From: Ostreococcus lucimarinus CCE9901
Taxonomy: Eukaryota; Chlorophyta; Mamiellophyceae; Mamiellales; Bathycoccaceae
DNA: 64,000 nt
Direction: 5' to 3'
Assembly: GCF_000092065.1 (NCBI RefSeq)
Contig: NC_009356.1
Location: 831,088-895,087, forward strand
This document shows positions 8,431 through 17,933 of the stretch, piece by piece (position 1 is the first letter of the stretch; every line of letters begins with the position of its first letter). The notes beneath the pieces are model-generated. The model was not told the origin of the DNA. It ran no database searches and saw only the letters and a list, made by a program, of their open reading frames with translations. Made by a program: the position numbers and the translations under genes.

Positions 8431-11013
8431 ATGCCGCCCGCGACGTCGTCCGACTTCGCTCGTCGCGCGCGCGCGATAGAAAATGCGATACTGCGCCTCG
8501 CCGGAGACAGCACGCGCGCCATCACGCCCGAAATCGCGCGCGAGACGGTGGCGAAGCTCGACGAAGCGCCGCGATTGGATGCGCGATTGGACGAAAACGA
8601 CGCGCGGTGCGTCGAACACGCGTGGCACCGCGCCGCGGTGGCGCTCGTGCGCGAAGCGCAAACGCGGGGCGTCGGAGTGATGCGGTATGGCGGTGGGAAG
8701 GAGGTGGTGGAGGCGACGGATCGGGACGGGACGAGCGGACGCGCGGCGTTGGCGCGGTTGTTCGAACACGCGTTGACGCTCGTTGAAGCGAGCGAGAGCG
8801 CGGTGAGCGGAGGGATGATTTTCACGACGATTGAGATCGTGCTCGAGGCGTGCACGATCGCGGAGGCGGAGGACGTGCTGCTGTGGTGCGATGAGAATAA
8901 GACGCGCCTGCGAGAGACGACGATTTGGAAAAAGGGCAAACTGCCGACGCTTCGAATGTTGATCGCGCTCGCGAAGCGGTGCGTGGGGCGAAGCTCGGAC
9001 GAGGCACGGGTGAAAGGGCGGGCGTTGGTTTTGATAAGCTGGTTCATGGGTCTGAGCGATCGATCGGGGATGAATAAGAATGGCGATAGTAATCCGGAGA
9101 CGACGGCTATTTTTGAGCAAGAGGAGTGGTTGCGGGAAGAGCTCGAGGACGGCGTCGGGGTGGATGCGGACGCGAAGATTAAGATGGAGGTCGACAGCGG
9201 CGAAGGTGATGTAGCAGCAGACGACGACGACAACGAGTTTGGCGTAGACGACGCGTTTCATCGCACGTTTTGGTCGCTCCAGCAGTATTTTCAAGACCCG
9301 CCGACGACGATGTCCAAAAATGGCGCGTGGAATAGCTTTCACGCCATCTTGTGCGTGGTTCTGGACAAGTTCGAGGCGTTCCCTCTGGGTGAGACGGCGG
9401 GAACGATTGACGAGGAGCCAGAATCGGAAAAGCGAAAAATGATTGGGCATCGCTTTCTCACCGCGAGACGCCTGCTGCCTTTGCAGATGCAGGATTTCGT
9501 GTTTCGTCGTCAAATTTTAATTCAGGCGGTCTTCTTCTTACAGTATATGGATAACGAAAAGTTTAAGGAGCACGTCGTGGACGACGAAGTCACGGAATTG
9601 TCCGAGCGAGTGATGAAGATCTTGAAACGCACCGGACCGAACGCCGTCGCCGACGCTGGCATCATCGAGAACGCCTTGGAAGACGAGTTGAGTTGGCGCA
9701 AGTGGAAAGAGCAAGGTTGCCCGAGCTTTGAGAAGCAACCGATCGATTTCGAGACCGAACCGATGCCTGATAATTGGGACAAAAAGTATTCGAACTGGCC
9801 GCCCGATCAGTATCCACCCGATGATCCAAATCTGAAACACGATTTCGATCACCCAGAGCTCAACCGATTGTGGAATTTAGGCGAAGACGATCCGAATGGG
9901 ACGTCTGTGGACGCCTTGAAAGAGGTGAGCGTGGAGGAGTTCTTGAAACCGTGCCTGGAAGAGATGGATCCTTCGCAACAAGTTGAAGCTGAATACAGAA
10001 GAGTCAATGACCCGACGTTTAGATGGAAAGCCATGCGCATGCTCTCAAAGAACCACTTGCACTTGTTCCCAAAAATCGCCGCGGAGGGATTGGAGAGCGT
10101 CGTTCCAGATATTTTGGGAGTCCCAGACCCTCGGCCGCCGAAAGAAAAGAGTGAAGAAGAGCTGGCAAAGGAATCAAAACCCGCGGAGGAAGGTAATGTC
10201 GGCACTGGCGGCAAGCATAACCTTCTCGGTTCTCACGACGAGGTGCTCGACGGCGCGCTGGAGCCAATCGAAGGTGACGTCGACATGGAAGAGGAAGAGA
10301 AGCAACCTCCGGTAGTCGAGAAAGCTACAGACGAAGCGAAAGTTGAAGATAAGCCGAAATTCACGCCACCACCACCGCGTCATACAGTGCCGAAGGATGC
10401 TCCGGCCACGGAATCGGCCGCCAAGGAAACGCCAGTTAAAGACGAACCCGTTCAGGACAAGAAGAGAGAGCGGTCACCGGAACCGAGCCAGGAGACGATA
10501 AAATCAGACGATACGGCGCGCCAACAAGGCGGTCGAGGTGGTCGAGGCGGTCGAGGTGGCCGAGGTGGTCGAAGTCAAGGCAATGGGCGCGGAGGAAGAG
10601 GCGGAAGACAGCGAGTGACTGCGGTGCGACCGCCGCCACGCCAACGTTCGCCGCCGCGTCAACGTTCGCCGCCGCGTCAACGTTCGCCGCCGCGTCAACG
10701 TTCGCCGCCGCGACAGCCGCAGTCGCAGCATAATCGTCGCGAGCCTGCCGGCGGACGCGGTGGGCAGCGATACTCCAATCCTCGCCAACAGGGCGGACAA
10801 CAGCAACAGTATCAGCGACAAGGCGGTCGTGGGCAGCAGCAAAACGCGCCCGCTCCTCCTGCACGTCAGCAGCAAAATCTCGGTAAACGCCGACGAGACG
10901 ATGGTCCAGATGCTGGTTCGCAACAAGCGCCGGCGGACCGAGGCAGACCCCGTGCGCGTGGAAATCAAGGTCAGAGATTCTCTCGACCGCAACATAGAAA
11001 TAATAGGCGATAG
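8431..11013 (+). CDS. THO1: THO complex subunit 1 (THOC1/Hpr1)
   Basis: 860 aa from the ATG at 8431; the open frame extends further upstream but overlaps the kinase gene, so the later start is preferred. The conserved THOC1 core is visible at about residues 200-440: HRTFWSLQQYFQDP, WNSFHAILCVVLDKFEAF, FRRQILIQAVFFLQYM and a following W-K-W rich stretch (SWRKWKEQGCPSF). The THO complex couples transcription to mRNP assembly and export in the nucleus. Beyond residue 620 the protein becomes an acidic linker and then an RGG-rich, Arg/Ser/Pro/Gln-rich tail that likely binds RNA. This tail replaces the death domain of animal THOC1 and includes four QRSPPR repeats encoded by an 18-bp tandem array. 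Confidence 0.87.
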   Translation: MPPATSSDFARRARAIENAILRLAGDSTRAITPEIARETVAKLDEAPRLDARLDENDARCVEHAWHRAAVALVREAQTRGVGVMRYGGGKEVVEATDRDGTSGRAALARLFEHALTLVEASESAVSGGMIFTTIEIVLEACTIAEAEDVLLWCDENKTRLRETTIWKKGKLPTLRMLIALAKRCVGRSSDEARVKGRALVLISWFMGLSDRSGMNKNGDSNPETTAIFEQEEWLREELEDGVGVDADAKIKMEVDSGEGDVAADDDDNEFGVDDAFHRTFWSLQQYFQDPPTTMSKNGAWNSFHAILCVVLDKFEAFPLGETAGTIDEEPESEKRKMIGHRFLTARRLLPLQMQDFVFRRQILIQAVFFLQYMDNEKFKEHVVDDEVTELSERVMKILKRTGPNAVADAGIIENALEDELSWRKWKEQGCPSFEKQPIDFETEPMPDNWDKKYSNWPPDQYPPDDPNLKHDFDHPELNRLWNLGEDDPNGTSVDALKEVSVEEFLKPCLEEMDPSQQVEAEYRRVNDPTFRWKAMRMLSKNHLHLFPKIAAEGLESVVPDILGVPDPRPPKEKSEEELAKESKPAEEGNVGTGGKHNLLGSHDEVLDGALEPIEGDVDMEEEEKQPPVVEKATDEAKVEDKPKFTPPPPRHTVPKDAPATESAAKETPVKDEPVQDKKRERSPEPSQETIKSDDTARQQGGRGGRGGRGGRGGRSQGNGRGGRGGRQRVTAVRPPPRQRSPPRQRSPPRQRSPPRQRSPPRQPQSQHNRREPAGGRGGQRYSNPRQQGGQQQQYQRQGGRGQQQNAPAPPARQQQNLGKRRRDDGPDAGSQQAPADRGRPRARGNQGQRFSRPQHRNNRR
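10642..10713. repeat. 18-bp coding tandem repeat (QRSPPR x4) in THO1
   Basis: Four copies of CAACGTTCGCCGCCGCGT; the last differs by its final base. DNA identity beyond what the protein needs points to recent expansion. Confidence 0.95.
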
Positions 11014-11076
11014 CACTTCAGAAATAATACTGTAGATACAATCACACCTAACTTTTTGACTAAAAGTTGACACTCG

Positions 11077-12024
11077 CTAATCGCTATTGCTATCGTTATC
11101 GCTGTCGTAAGCCGCGAAGAATCCCATATCTGGCCGATCTTGGTGTCGTTTCTCTTCGACAGAGTCCGCCGGCGCCACTGGCGGCGGGGCGACTTCGTCT
11201 TCGTCGTCTTCGTCGTCCACGGGCGACAAAGATGCCAAAGCCGCACGTCGGTCGATGACCTTCTTACCGGAATCCGCCCATGGGAACATCCACAGCGGCT
11301 CATCCACACCCTTCGTGCCGGTGAAGAAGTCGTTGTTCACGAAGAAACGAAACAGTTGCAACAAACGCTGTTCATCGCGCTTAATCTCCTTGTCCAACAA
11401 TTTCTTCAGTAACGTCTGGGGATTGCCACCTCCATCTGCCGCGGATGATTTTCTTTCCGTCACCTCATGCTTGAACGGACATCGCGCGCCCGCCTTGCAC
11501 CGACCTCGGGCAAAGAATCGACACTTTTGATCTTTATTCGGCGCAGATTCGTGTTTGAAATCGCACGCCGAACCTTTTCGACACCCACCCTGCAACCAAA
11601 ATCGACACACTTTGCTCCCATCCGCCGCGCGCGCTTCTACACCCTTACCATCAAGCGCGGCGGGCGCCGCGACACCGCCCTCCTCTTCGCCAATTTCTTG
11701 CGAAGCTTCAAAATGTCCCATCTCGCGCTGTTTCGCCAAAATCTCCCTCAACCGTTCCCGCCGCGCCGCTCTCGCACGCTCTTCCTCCTCCCCCGCCTCC
11801 GTCTTCGCGCGCACGTTTCGATCGCTCGGCCAATACTTCGCTCGTTCCTCTCGATACCGTCGCACGTCCTCGGGCAACGACGATGGATCGACGACTTTAA
11901 CTTCCGCCATCATCGCCGCCGCATTCGCGTCGGCGATGGATGCGCTCTTCATCTCTCGTTTCGCCTTCGCCTTCGCCTTCGCCACCGACGCGTGACGATC
12001 GCCATCAGCACCCTTACGTTTCGT

Positions 12025-12057
<33 letters not shown>

Positions 12058-12339
12058 GGGGCCCGCGCCTCGCGCCGTCGTAACCGCCGCGCCGCTCGCC
12101 GTCGCCGGCGCCATCGCTCCCGGCGGCACGTACCCCAACGGCGCCCCCGGCGGCACGTACACGTTCGCGTACGCGCCCACGCCGCTCGCGACGCCGCCGA
12201 CGTACACGTACGTCGCGTGCGCGGGCGGCGCGCCCGCGATGGGCGCGCGCGCGGCATCATAATTCAACGCCGCGTCGCGTCGCCCGTCGATCGGTGGCGG
12301 CGGCGGCGGCGGTGGCGGTGGCGTCCTGTTCGTCGACAT
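11077..12339 (-). CDS. NUFIP1-like protein with two CCCH zinc fingers
   Basis: 420 aa. The N-terminus is low complexity: a run of ten Pro and one of nine Thr, the latter written by repeated ACG/CGT. PEDVRRYREERAKYWPSDRNV, about residue 165, is the NUFIP1 conserved domain, which binds the snoRNP assembly factor Snu13/15.5K. Two adjacent CX7CX5CX3H fingers follow at about residues 245-290 (CRFWLQGGC and CRFFARGRC). The stretch LLKKLLDKEIKRDEQRLLQLFRFFV, near 310-335, is shared with plant NUFIP proteins. The C-terminus is acidic. Likely a nuclear factor in box C/D snoRNP assembly. Convergent with THO1, 63 bp apart. Confidence 0.8.
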
Positions 12340-12510
12340 CGTCGCGCGCGCGCGACGGCGCGCGATCGCGGTGCGCGTCGAGATGTGACGCTCCCCGCGC
12401 GGCGGCGGCGGCGGCGTTCGCGCCGTCGCCGCGCGCGCGTCGAGGCGGCGCTCGATGGGCGATGAAACGCGACGGAAACGCGATGTGCTGACTACAAGCG
12501 AGAGTTGGGT

Positions 12511-13485
12511 TTAGGGGCGAGCAGGGGCGATCGCGCGCTCGAGCCTGTCCTCTCTCGAGCGCACGGTTTCGACGCGCGCGGCGACGATGCGTTCGTACGC
12601 GGCGCGCGCCGCCGGCGGCGCCGCGTCTTTAAACTTTTCGATTCCCAACACGCCCGCGGCTAAGACTTGAGATTGGAAGAATTCGACGCGTTTTTGAGCG
12701 TTCGCCGCGCCGCGAACGCCGGCCGGAGGTGGCTTTAAAGTCAGACCGTATCCCGGTTTGGTCTTCTCGCGCGCGCCGCGCGAGCCGCCCAGGGGCACGG
12801 CGACGTTGAGCACGGTGAGCGGACGGTGTCGCATCGGCCGCTCCTTCGTCGCCGGCGCGTACCCCGCCGCGAGTAAAGCCTCGGCACCGAACTGCGCCGT
12901 CATCGCGTCTCGATCGTCGTAATCCACGCCGCTCCGTCGCGCCGCTTCGCACAAAATCATCCCCGGCGAGCACACGTCGAGCACCTTGCCCTCGATCTCC
13001 AACCACGCGTGCGCCGTCGCCTCGCTCGCGTCCTCCGTCATCGCGCACAGCGCGTACCCCACGCGCACTCGCACCTCGCGCCGATCGCCGTTCCTCTTCA
13101 TCGCCTCCTCGAGCGCGAGCGAAATCAACAAACTCTCCGCGCCTCGAAAATCCTCGTCCTCCGCCCCGAATCCACCCTCCGCGGGATCCATCCCCGACGC
13201 CACCACCGCCTCGATCGCCGTCGCCGCGAGCGCGCACGCGACGCGATCTCGCAATCGCATCGTCGCCGACGTCGTCGCCGTCGCGTACGCGCAATCCGCC
13301 AACGAGTGCGCGCGCGACGTCGGCGTCGCCGTCGCGATGTCGCGCGCGATGTCCCGCACGTCCTCGCGCGTCGACGCCGACGTCGCGCCGCGTCTCGCGC
13401 GCGTCCCTCGTCCCGCGCGGTGTCTCGCGCGCGTCGTCGGCGTCGTCTTCGTCAGACGCGTCGGCATCGGCATCGGCATCGTCAT
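12511..13485 (-). CDS. Unknown protein, possible transglutaminase-like fold
   Basis: 324 aa, single exon. The first 60 residues are basic, Thr/Ala/Arg-rich and could be a plastid or mitochondrial transit peptide. The central part reads VRVRVGYALCAM, then ATAHAWLEIEGKVLDVCSPG. A Tyr/Gly strand followed by HAWLE and a strand ending in D is the His-Asp half of transglutaminase-like/papain-like folds. A catalytic Cys upstream could be in ADCAYATA, but this is uncertain. The C-terminal 80 residues are helical and charged. I do not recognise a named family. Confidence 0.7.
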   Translation of the reverse strand: MTMPMPMPTRLTKTTPTTRARHRAGRGTRARRGATSASTREDVRDIARDIATATPTSRAHSLADCAYATATTSATMRLRDRVACALAATAIEAVVASGMDPAEGGFGAEDEDFRGAESLLISLALEEAMKRNGDRREVRVRVGYALCAMTEDASEATAHAWLEIEGKVLDVCSPGMILCEAARRSGVDYDDRDAMTAQFGAEALLAAGYAPATKERPMRHRPLTVLNVAVPLGGSRGAREKTKPGYGLTLKPPPAGVRGAANAQKRVEFFQSQVLAAGVLGIEKFKDAAPPAARAAYERIVAARVETVRSREDRLERAIAPARP

Positions 13486-14051
13486 CGCGTCGTCGTCGTC
13501 GTCGTCGTCGCGCCCGCGAGCCCGTCCGCCGTCGTAGACGCGATCGCGTCGCGCGCGCGTCGCGCCGTGTCGACGCCCGCGCGCCGGCCGGCCTACGCGC
13601 GGGTCGACCGAACGCCGTCGACCGCCCGCGCGCGCGGGCGACGCGACACAAAGAGACGTCTGTTGACCATATTAAAGACGATGTAAAGTCTATGAAAAAA
13701 CACAGCAGACGTCATACATAAACCACCACCAAGCGGCGCGGAGGGGGACGACGCGGCGACCGACCGACCGAAAACACGCGAATGCATACATCGACGCATT
13801 ATACACATATATATCCCCATATACATCACAAACCAACGGTATTTATTTTATGCGCGTCTACGCGAAAACACCCACCGCCGGCGAAAAAAAACGCGCGTCG
13901 CCCGTCGACACGACCGCGACGCGATTCCATCCGTTGGGATTCAATTCATTCGCGCATTCGCGCGCGTCCGCACAGCACGCCTCGTCGCGCCCGCGCTCGC
14001 GTCCCTCGACGTTCGGCGCTTCAAGCACTCTCAAACACTTACGACCGCACG
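13486..14051. promoter_or_regulatory. Divergent promoter region with two C-box (GACGTC) sites
   Basis: 566 bp between divergent ATGs, with no convincing gene. Two GACGTC palindromes lie at 13655-13660 and 13708-13713, as an inverted pair GACGTCTG...CAGACGTC. GACGTC is the C-box bound by plant bZIP factors. An AT-rich stretch at 13790-13850 with CATATATATCC could place transcription of the selenoprotein gene. Function is inferred from motifs only. Confidence 0.35.
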
Positions 14052-14911
14052 ATGGTGGCCAAGGCCCCGGCGAAGCGCAAGCCCGCGGCGAAGAAACCGG
14101 CGGCGAAGAAGAAACCAGCGGCGAAGAAGAAGCCCGCGGTGAAGAAGACGACGGCGACGAAGAAGAAGGCGGCGCCGAAGAAGAAGCCGGCGGGTGCGTA
14201 TACGTGACGCGGCGGTGATCGCGCGACGCGGGGGCGCGCGCGGCGCGGCGCGCTCGACGCGCGACGACGCGCGAAGAAGAATTGTGCGCGAATGCGATCG
14301 CGCGCGAAATTAAGGGATTGCGCGCGCGCGCGAGACGCGCGAGCGAAGGGGGAGAAGAGGGACTGACGACGTGTGATTTGAACGCGACAGCCAAGAAACC
14401 GGCGGCGAAGAAGAAGCCGGCGGCGAAGAAGAAGCCGGCGGCGAAGAAGAAGCCAGCGGGTGCGTGTAGAGGGGGGGCGGCGCGCGACGACGCGGAGGCG
14501 CGAATCGCGCGCGCCAGCTCATCTCGAAATCGCCGCGCGCGAGGAAGAAGAGAGGACTGACGAGACGATGATTTTCGCGCGATCGCAGCCAAGAAGAAGC
14601 CCGCGGCCAAGAAGAAGCCGGCGGCTAAGAAGAAGCCGGCGGCCAAGAAGAAGCCGGCGGCCAAGAAGGCCAAGGCCAAGGCTTCCAAGAAGTGAGGCGT
14701 GTTTCTGCGCTCGGCCGAGCGTTTACGAACGCTTCTCGCCTCGGCGGGAATTGAAGTGGAAATAGAGCGAGACAACACTTGTCGCGGGTTTGAAGTTTTC
14801 GTGGACGACGTCGCGGTCGTGTCCCTTTTGGACATGCCCCGACCGTTCGTGAAGCTTCGAGCGCTCGATCTCGAACGAGTCGCAAAGGATGTAAGTTCTT
14901 TGTGCGCGTAG
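14052..14911 (+). CDS. Selenoprotein H-like protein with a KPAAKK-repeat N-terminus (three exons, in-frame UGA)
   Basis: Exons are 14052-14193, 14391-14459 and 14589-14911. Both introns are phase 1, with GTGCGT donors, ACTGAC branches and AG/CC junctions that restore GCC inside a KPAAKK unit. Residues 1-105 are almost only K, P and A, like a histone H1 tail. Codon 106 is TGA (14693-14695). The frame stays open past it for 71 codons, GVFLRSAERLRTLLASAG to CRGFEVFV to MPRPFVKLRALDLERVAKDV, ending at TAG. That is the Rdx fold of SelH: UGVF.R.A..L, RG-FEV and MPRPF.KL.ALD are as I recall it. UGA is therefore read as selenocysteine, and the basic tail suits SelH, a nuclear DNA-binding protein. Odd: the CxxU cysteine is Ser (SKKU). 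A SECIS candidate lies downstream. If UGA were a stop, the product would be a 105-aa H1-like peptide. Confidence 0.8.
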
Positions 14912-15033
14912 TAGATCGAGTAGCGACGGCGTCGTCTGGACGCGCGTCCCGAATAAAATTTTAACGTAATAATGAAGACACACTCTGGTCTCATGCATGA
15001 TACTATATAACGACGACTACGACGCGCGATCGA

Positions 15034-15099
15034 TCGAGTGACGCCGCGGAGGCTAAACTCGCGATTTCGCGAGCGTTCCCGCGGTCGATTGAACTTCGA
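15034..15099 (+). promoter_or_regulatory. Candidate SECIS element (form II) in the selenoprotein 3' UTR
   Basis: Hand-folded. GTGA at 15038-15041 faces CGAT at 15086-15089, allowing the tandem G-A/A-G quartet. CCGCGG at 15044-15049 pairs with CCGCGG at 15079-15084. AAA at 15055-15057 lies 13 nt after the quartet, and an extra apical hairpin CTCGCGA/TCGCGAG at 15058-15073 follows, as in form II SECIS. One C-C mismatch sits above the quartet. It starts 122 nt after the SelH stop, in the space before the convergent gene at 15215. Confidence 0.5.
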
Positions 15100-15214
15100 A
15101 AGGTTGCGTCATTCTAGAGACAATTGTAACGAAGGATTTCGCGTCTCGTCGAAAACCCCGTTTGAACGCGCGCGCGAGCGGAGTGGAATGAACGACAATG
15201 CGCGCGCGCGTCGA

Positions 15215-17425
15215 TCACGACGCGCGCGAAAAGAGAACGCGATGCAAACCCTTAATCTCTCGCACGTCCGCGCGCAAGAGTTCGCGAACGTCATCGTCTG
15301 CGAACACGCTCGGACGCTCCGAACCGCCCGCGCCCTCTCGCCGCTCGAGCTCGCGGAGCGCCTCGGCTATGGCCTCGCCTTTGCTCTCGCCTCGACGCAC
15401 GCGACGGACGTTTGGCGCGCGAACGCCGTGTGTTTTCAAATACACCTCGATCGCTTCGACGTTCGAGTTCCTCGTGATCACGAACGCGCGCGCGTCGTGC
15501 GAGGTAAGCAAGCCCACCAAGTCGGCGTCTCGCGACTTGAGCTCGCACGCCCGGCGCAACCCCGCGGGATCGAGCTCGCGGAAGTTCTTTGGAAGCGGCG
15601 ATGCGCCGGCTTTTGTGGCGCATATCGTGCGGTCGAAATCTAAGAAGACGCAGTACGCGTCGAGTGTTTCCACGAGCTGGACGACGTCCTCGGCATCGCC
15701 GCGTGATATGCCGCAAATTTCGCAAGAGGCCTCGCGCTCGCACTTGAGGCACCGCCTCGAGTGCCGGCACCACGCCTCGCGAAGACACGAAGAAGTCACG
15801 GGACAGCGCCCTTCGTTTCGCGCGGTTTCTTCGCACACCATGCACGTGTTCGCCGTGACCCACAAATTTGAGAACGAGCGCTCGCACGTCCCGCAACGAT
15901 GGGTGCCGGTGACGTGGAGTAAGCGCCCGTCGCTCGCGCCGGCGAGGTCGCTCGAGGCGACCGCCGCCGTCATCCCCGCGTAGAATTTTTGCGTCGTCTG
16001 GGTGTACTGATTGATGATCTTGGCCAGCGCGAAATCATCGGGCACGAACGACGTGGTATTAATACTATCTCCCGAAGCGAACAAAACCTTCGTGGGCTCA
16101 TCGAGGATCTTCTGGATCCACTTTGTCGTCTCTCGAAGCGCCGGCGCCGCCCCCTCGAGGGCGTTCGCCCCTCGGTCGACCACGCACGCGCGTTGAAGTT
16201 TGTCCAACGCTTCGCGCGATGGAGGTATTTTCGCCCCGCTCGTGTCGAAGTCGTCGCGTAAGATATCGTCCGGTGTCGCGTGATCTTTGCGAAGCCTCGC
16301 GGCGAGCGTCTCAGAGTTTTGGGCGATTTCATTCGCGAAGCGTAAAAACTCCCTCAGTTCGGCTCGAATCCAGAGCGCCTTCGTCGCCCCTCGAGCGATG
16401 AGAGAAAGCTCGATAAATCGAACGTAATGCGCCGGGAGATTGAGCTCTTCGCGCACGCGAGTCATGATATGCTCGAAATCTTTCGTCAGCGCAGGCGTCA
16501 TCGCCCGCGCGTCCATCGCCGCCGGCGGCGCGACGGTCAAATCTTTCAATGATTCCTCGACGGCGTCCGATGATGACTCAGCGCCGCCGATTCGAGCGGC
16601 ATCGGCGGCGGCTTTGCCGACGTATCCGTGCGTCACCAACGACCGTGGCATCGACGCCAACCGACGCGGACGACTCAAATTTGGATGTCTCGGCACGCAG
16701 CATATCTGCTTCGTGAAAACGCGCCCATCGAAGATCGCTTTGGCGGCGCCCAAACACCGCCCCCTCGCCGTGCAAATCTCGCGATATCTCGCCGCGTCGA
16801 CGTACCCGGAGGCTTGCCCAAAGTCTCCTCTATAAAATGTCATCAATCGTCGCAAACGCATCTCCAACACCTCTATCTCGTATTGCGAATGTAACAACAC
16901 CTTCTTTAGGTTCACGCAATTCCTCCTCGTCCCGAACGCATCGCTCACCGCGCCCGCGCGGTCGATGAATTCCGCCACCGCGCCGCCGAGCCGCGAACCG
17001 AAGACGCCGACGACGTCTCTTCGCACTAAATCCCACCTTCCTTGCTCAAAAGTCAAGATATTTCTCGCGTCAACGTCCAGCACACACTGTCCAGGTATCG
17101 CATCGCGCGTCTCTCCGCCGTAAAGCGCCCTCACGCGCCGTTCGAACGTCTCCGCGTCCTCGTCGCCGCGACGCGCCGCGAGCGCGTTCGCGGCGTCTGC
17201 GAGCGTCGTCGAGACCACCATCGATGACGTCGTCCGCGCGCACCACCGCGCGCGCGTCTCGCGCCGCCGAGCGTCGACTCGAGCGCAATCACCCACGACG
17301 CGCGCGCGCGCGTCGCTCGTTCGCGCGCTCGCGTCGCGCGCGCGCCTCCGGACCGCCGCTTTCGTCGCCGCGCGTCGTCGCGCGTCGTCGTCGACGCCGA
17401 GACGTTCGATTTCGCGCGCATCCAC
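15215..17425 (-). CDS. Unknown protein with Cys-rich zinc-binding region and C-terminal HAD-like domain
   Basis: 736 aa; a later in-frame Met at 17221 (MVVSTTLADAANALAARR) is an alternative start, because the first 68 residues are Arg/Ala-rich. Residues 90-500 are mostly helical without a family that I know. Residues 510-575 hold at least ten cysteines in zinc-type pairs (CGTC, CMVC, CLKC, CEIC). The C-terminal 150 residues look like a HAD hydrolase: VFLDFDRTICATKAG carries the DxDxT nucleophile motif, FVITRNS motif II, SKGEA the lysine, and FADDDVREL the acidic pair. A phosphatase or a phosphate-handling regulator is likely. Convergent with the selenoprotein gene; divergent from KNL1. Confidence 0.75.
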   Translation of the reverse strand: MDAREIERLGVDDDARRRAATKAAVRRRARDASARTSDARARVVGDCARVDARRRETRARWCARTTSSMVVSTTLADAANALAARRGDEDAETFERRVRALYGGETRDAIPGQCVLDVDARNILTFEQGRWDLVRRDVVGVFGSRLGGAVAEFIDRAGAVSDAFGTRRNCVNLKKVLLHSQYEIEVLEMRLRRLMTFYRGDFGQASGYVDAARYREICTARGRCLGAAKAIFDGRVFTKQICCVPRHPNLSRPRRLASMPRSLVTHGYVGKAAADAARIGGAESSSDAVEESLKDLTVAPPAAMDARAMTPALTKDFEHIMTRVREELNLPAHYVRFIELSLIARGATKALWIRAELREFLRFANEIAQNSETLAARLRKDHATPDDILRDDFDTSGAKIPPSREALDKLQRACVVDRGANALEGAAPALRETTKWIQKILDEPTKVLFASGDSINTTSFVPDDFALAKIINQYTQTTQKFYAGMTAAVASSDLAGASDGRLLHVTGTHRCGTCERSFSNLWVTANTCMVCEETARNEGRCPVTSSCLREAWCRHSRRCLKCEREASCEICGISRGDAEDVVQLVETLDAYCVFLDFDRTICATKAGASPLPKNFRELDPAGLRRACELKSRDADLVGLLTSHDARAFVITRNSNVEAIEVYLKTHGVRAPNVRRVRRGESKGEAIAEALRELERREGAGGSERPSVFADDDVRELLRADVREIKGLHRVLFSRAS

Positions 17426-17933
17426 CGCGCCGACGACGCGATCTCACCGCCCGCGCTCGCCGCGCAGACGCGCAAACGCGCCCCTTCTTTTCGTCCCGCG
17501 CGCCTCCCGCGCCCGGCGTCCCGCGCCCGCGTCGCGCACTCGCGCCGCGCGCCGCGCGCGACGCGCGCGCGTCGATCCCCTCGCGCGCGCGCGCGTCCGA
17601 CCGACCGCCTCCACGTATTCCGCGCGCGAAACGCCCATCAAAGTGGAATCAGAACCGACGAACGCCGATCGTCTCGCGCGATGGCGTTCGCGACGCGCCG
17701 AGTACGGCGTTCGCGACGCGCGTCGCGCGCTAAATTCGCGAGTCCCGCGCGTCGAGTCGCGACCGGTCGCGGGGGCGCGGGCCCCGCGACTCTTTGAATT
17801 CTTAGACGTTTCAGACCTTGAATACGAGATCATCGATCGTTCGGGACTCAACAGCGTGGGACTCCCCATCGGCGCGATTCAAATTCGCCCGTTGGCCGCG
17901 CTTCGGTCCCCTCGCGTCACAGCGCGACGCGAC
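17426..17933. other. Intergenic region between divergent HAD-like and KNL1 genes
   Basis: 508 bp. An open frame in phase with KNL1 exon 1 runs from an ATG at 17643, which would add 97 residues. It is not needed by the KNL1 family and is left out. No RNA gene or repeat noticed. Confidence 0.4.

Noticed and set aside
14692-14760. GTGAGG at 14692 as an intron donor that would remove the TGA
   Set aside because: SelH similarity begins right after the TGA, and no ACTGAC branch or suitable acceptor follows, unlike every other intron here.
14972-15003. ATGA at 14972 and 14997 as SECIS cores
   Set aside because: No helix of proper length can be drawn; the spacing to a partner GA is too short.
17643-17933. 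97-residue N-terminal extension of KNL1
   Set aside because: Arg-rich, not needed by the family; MSSPAKENP followed by SSILK is the expected start.
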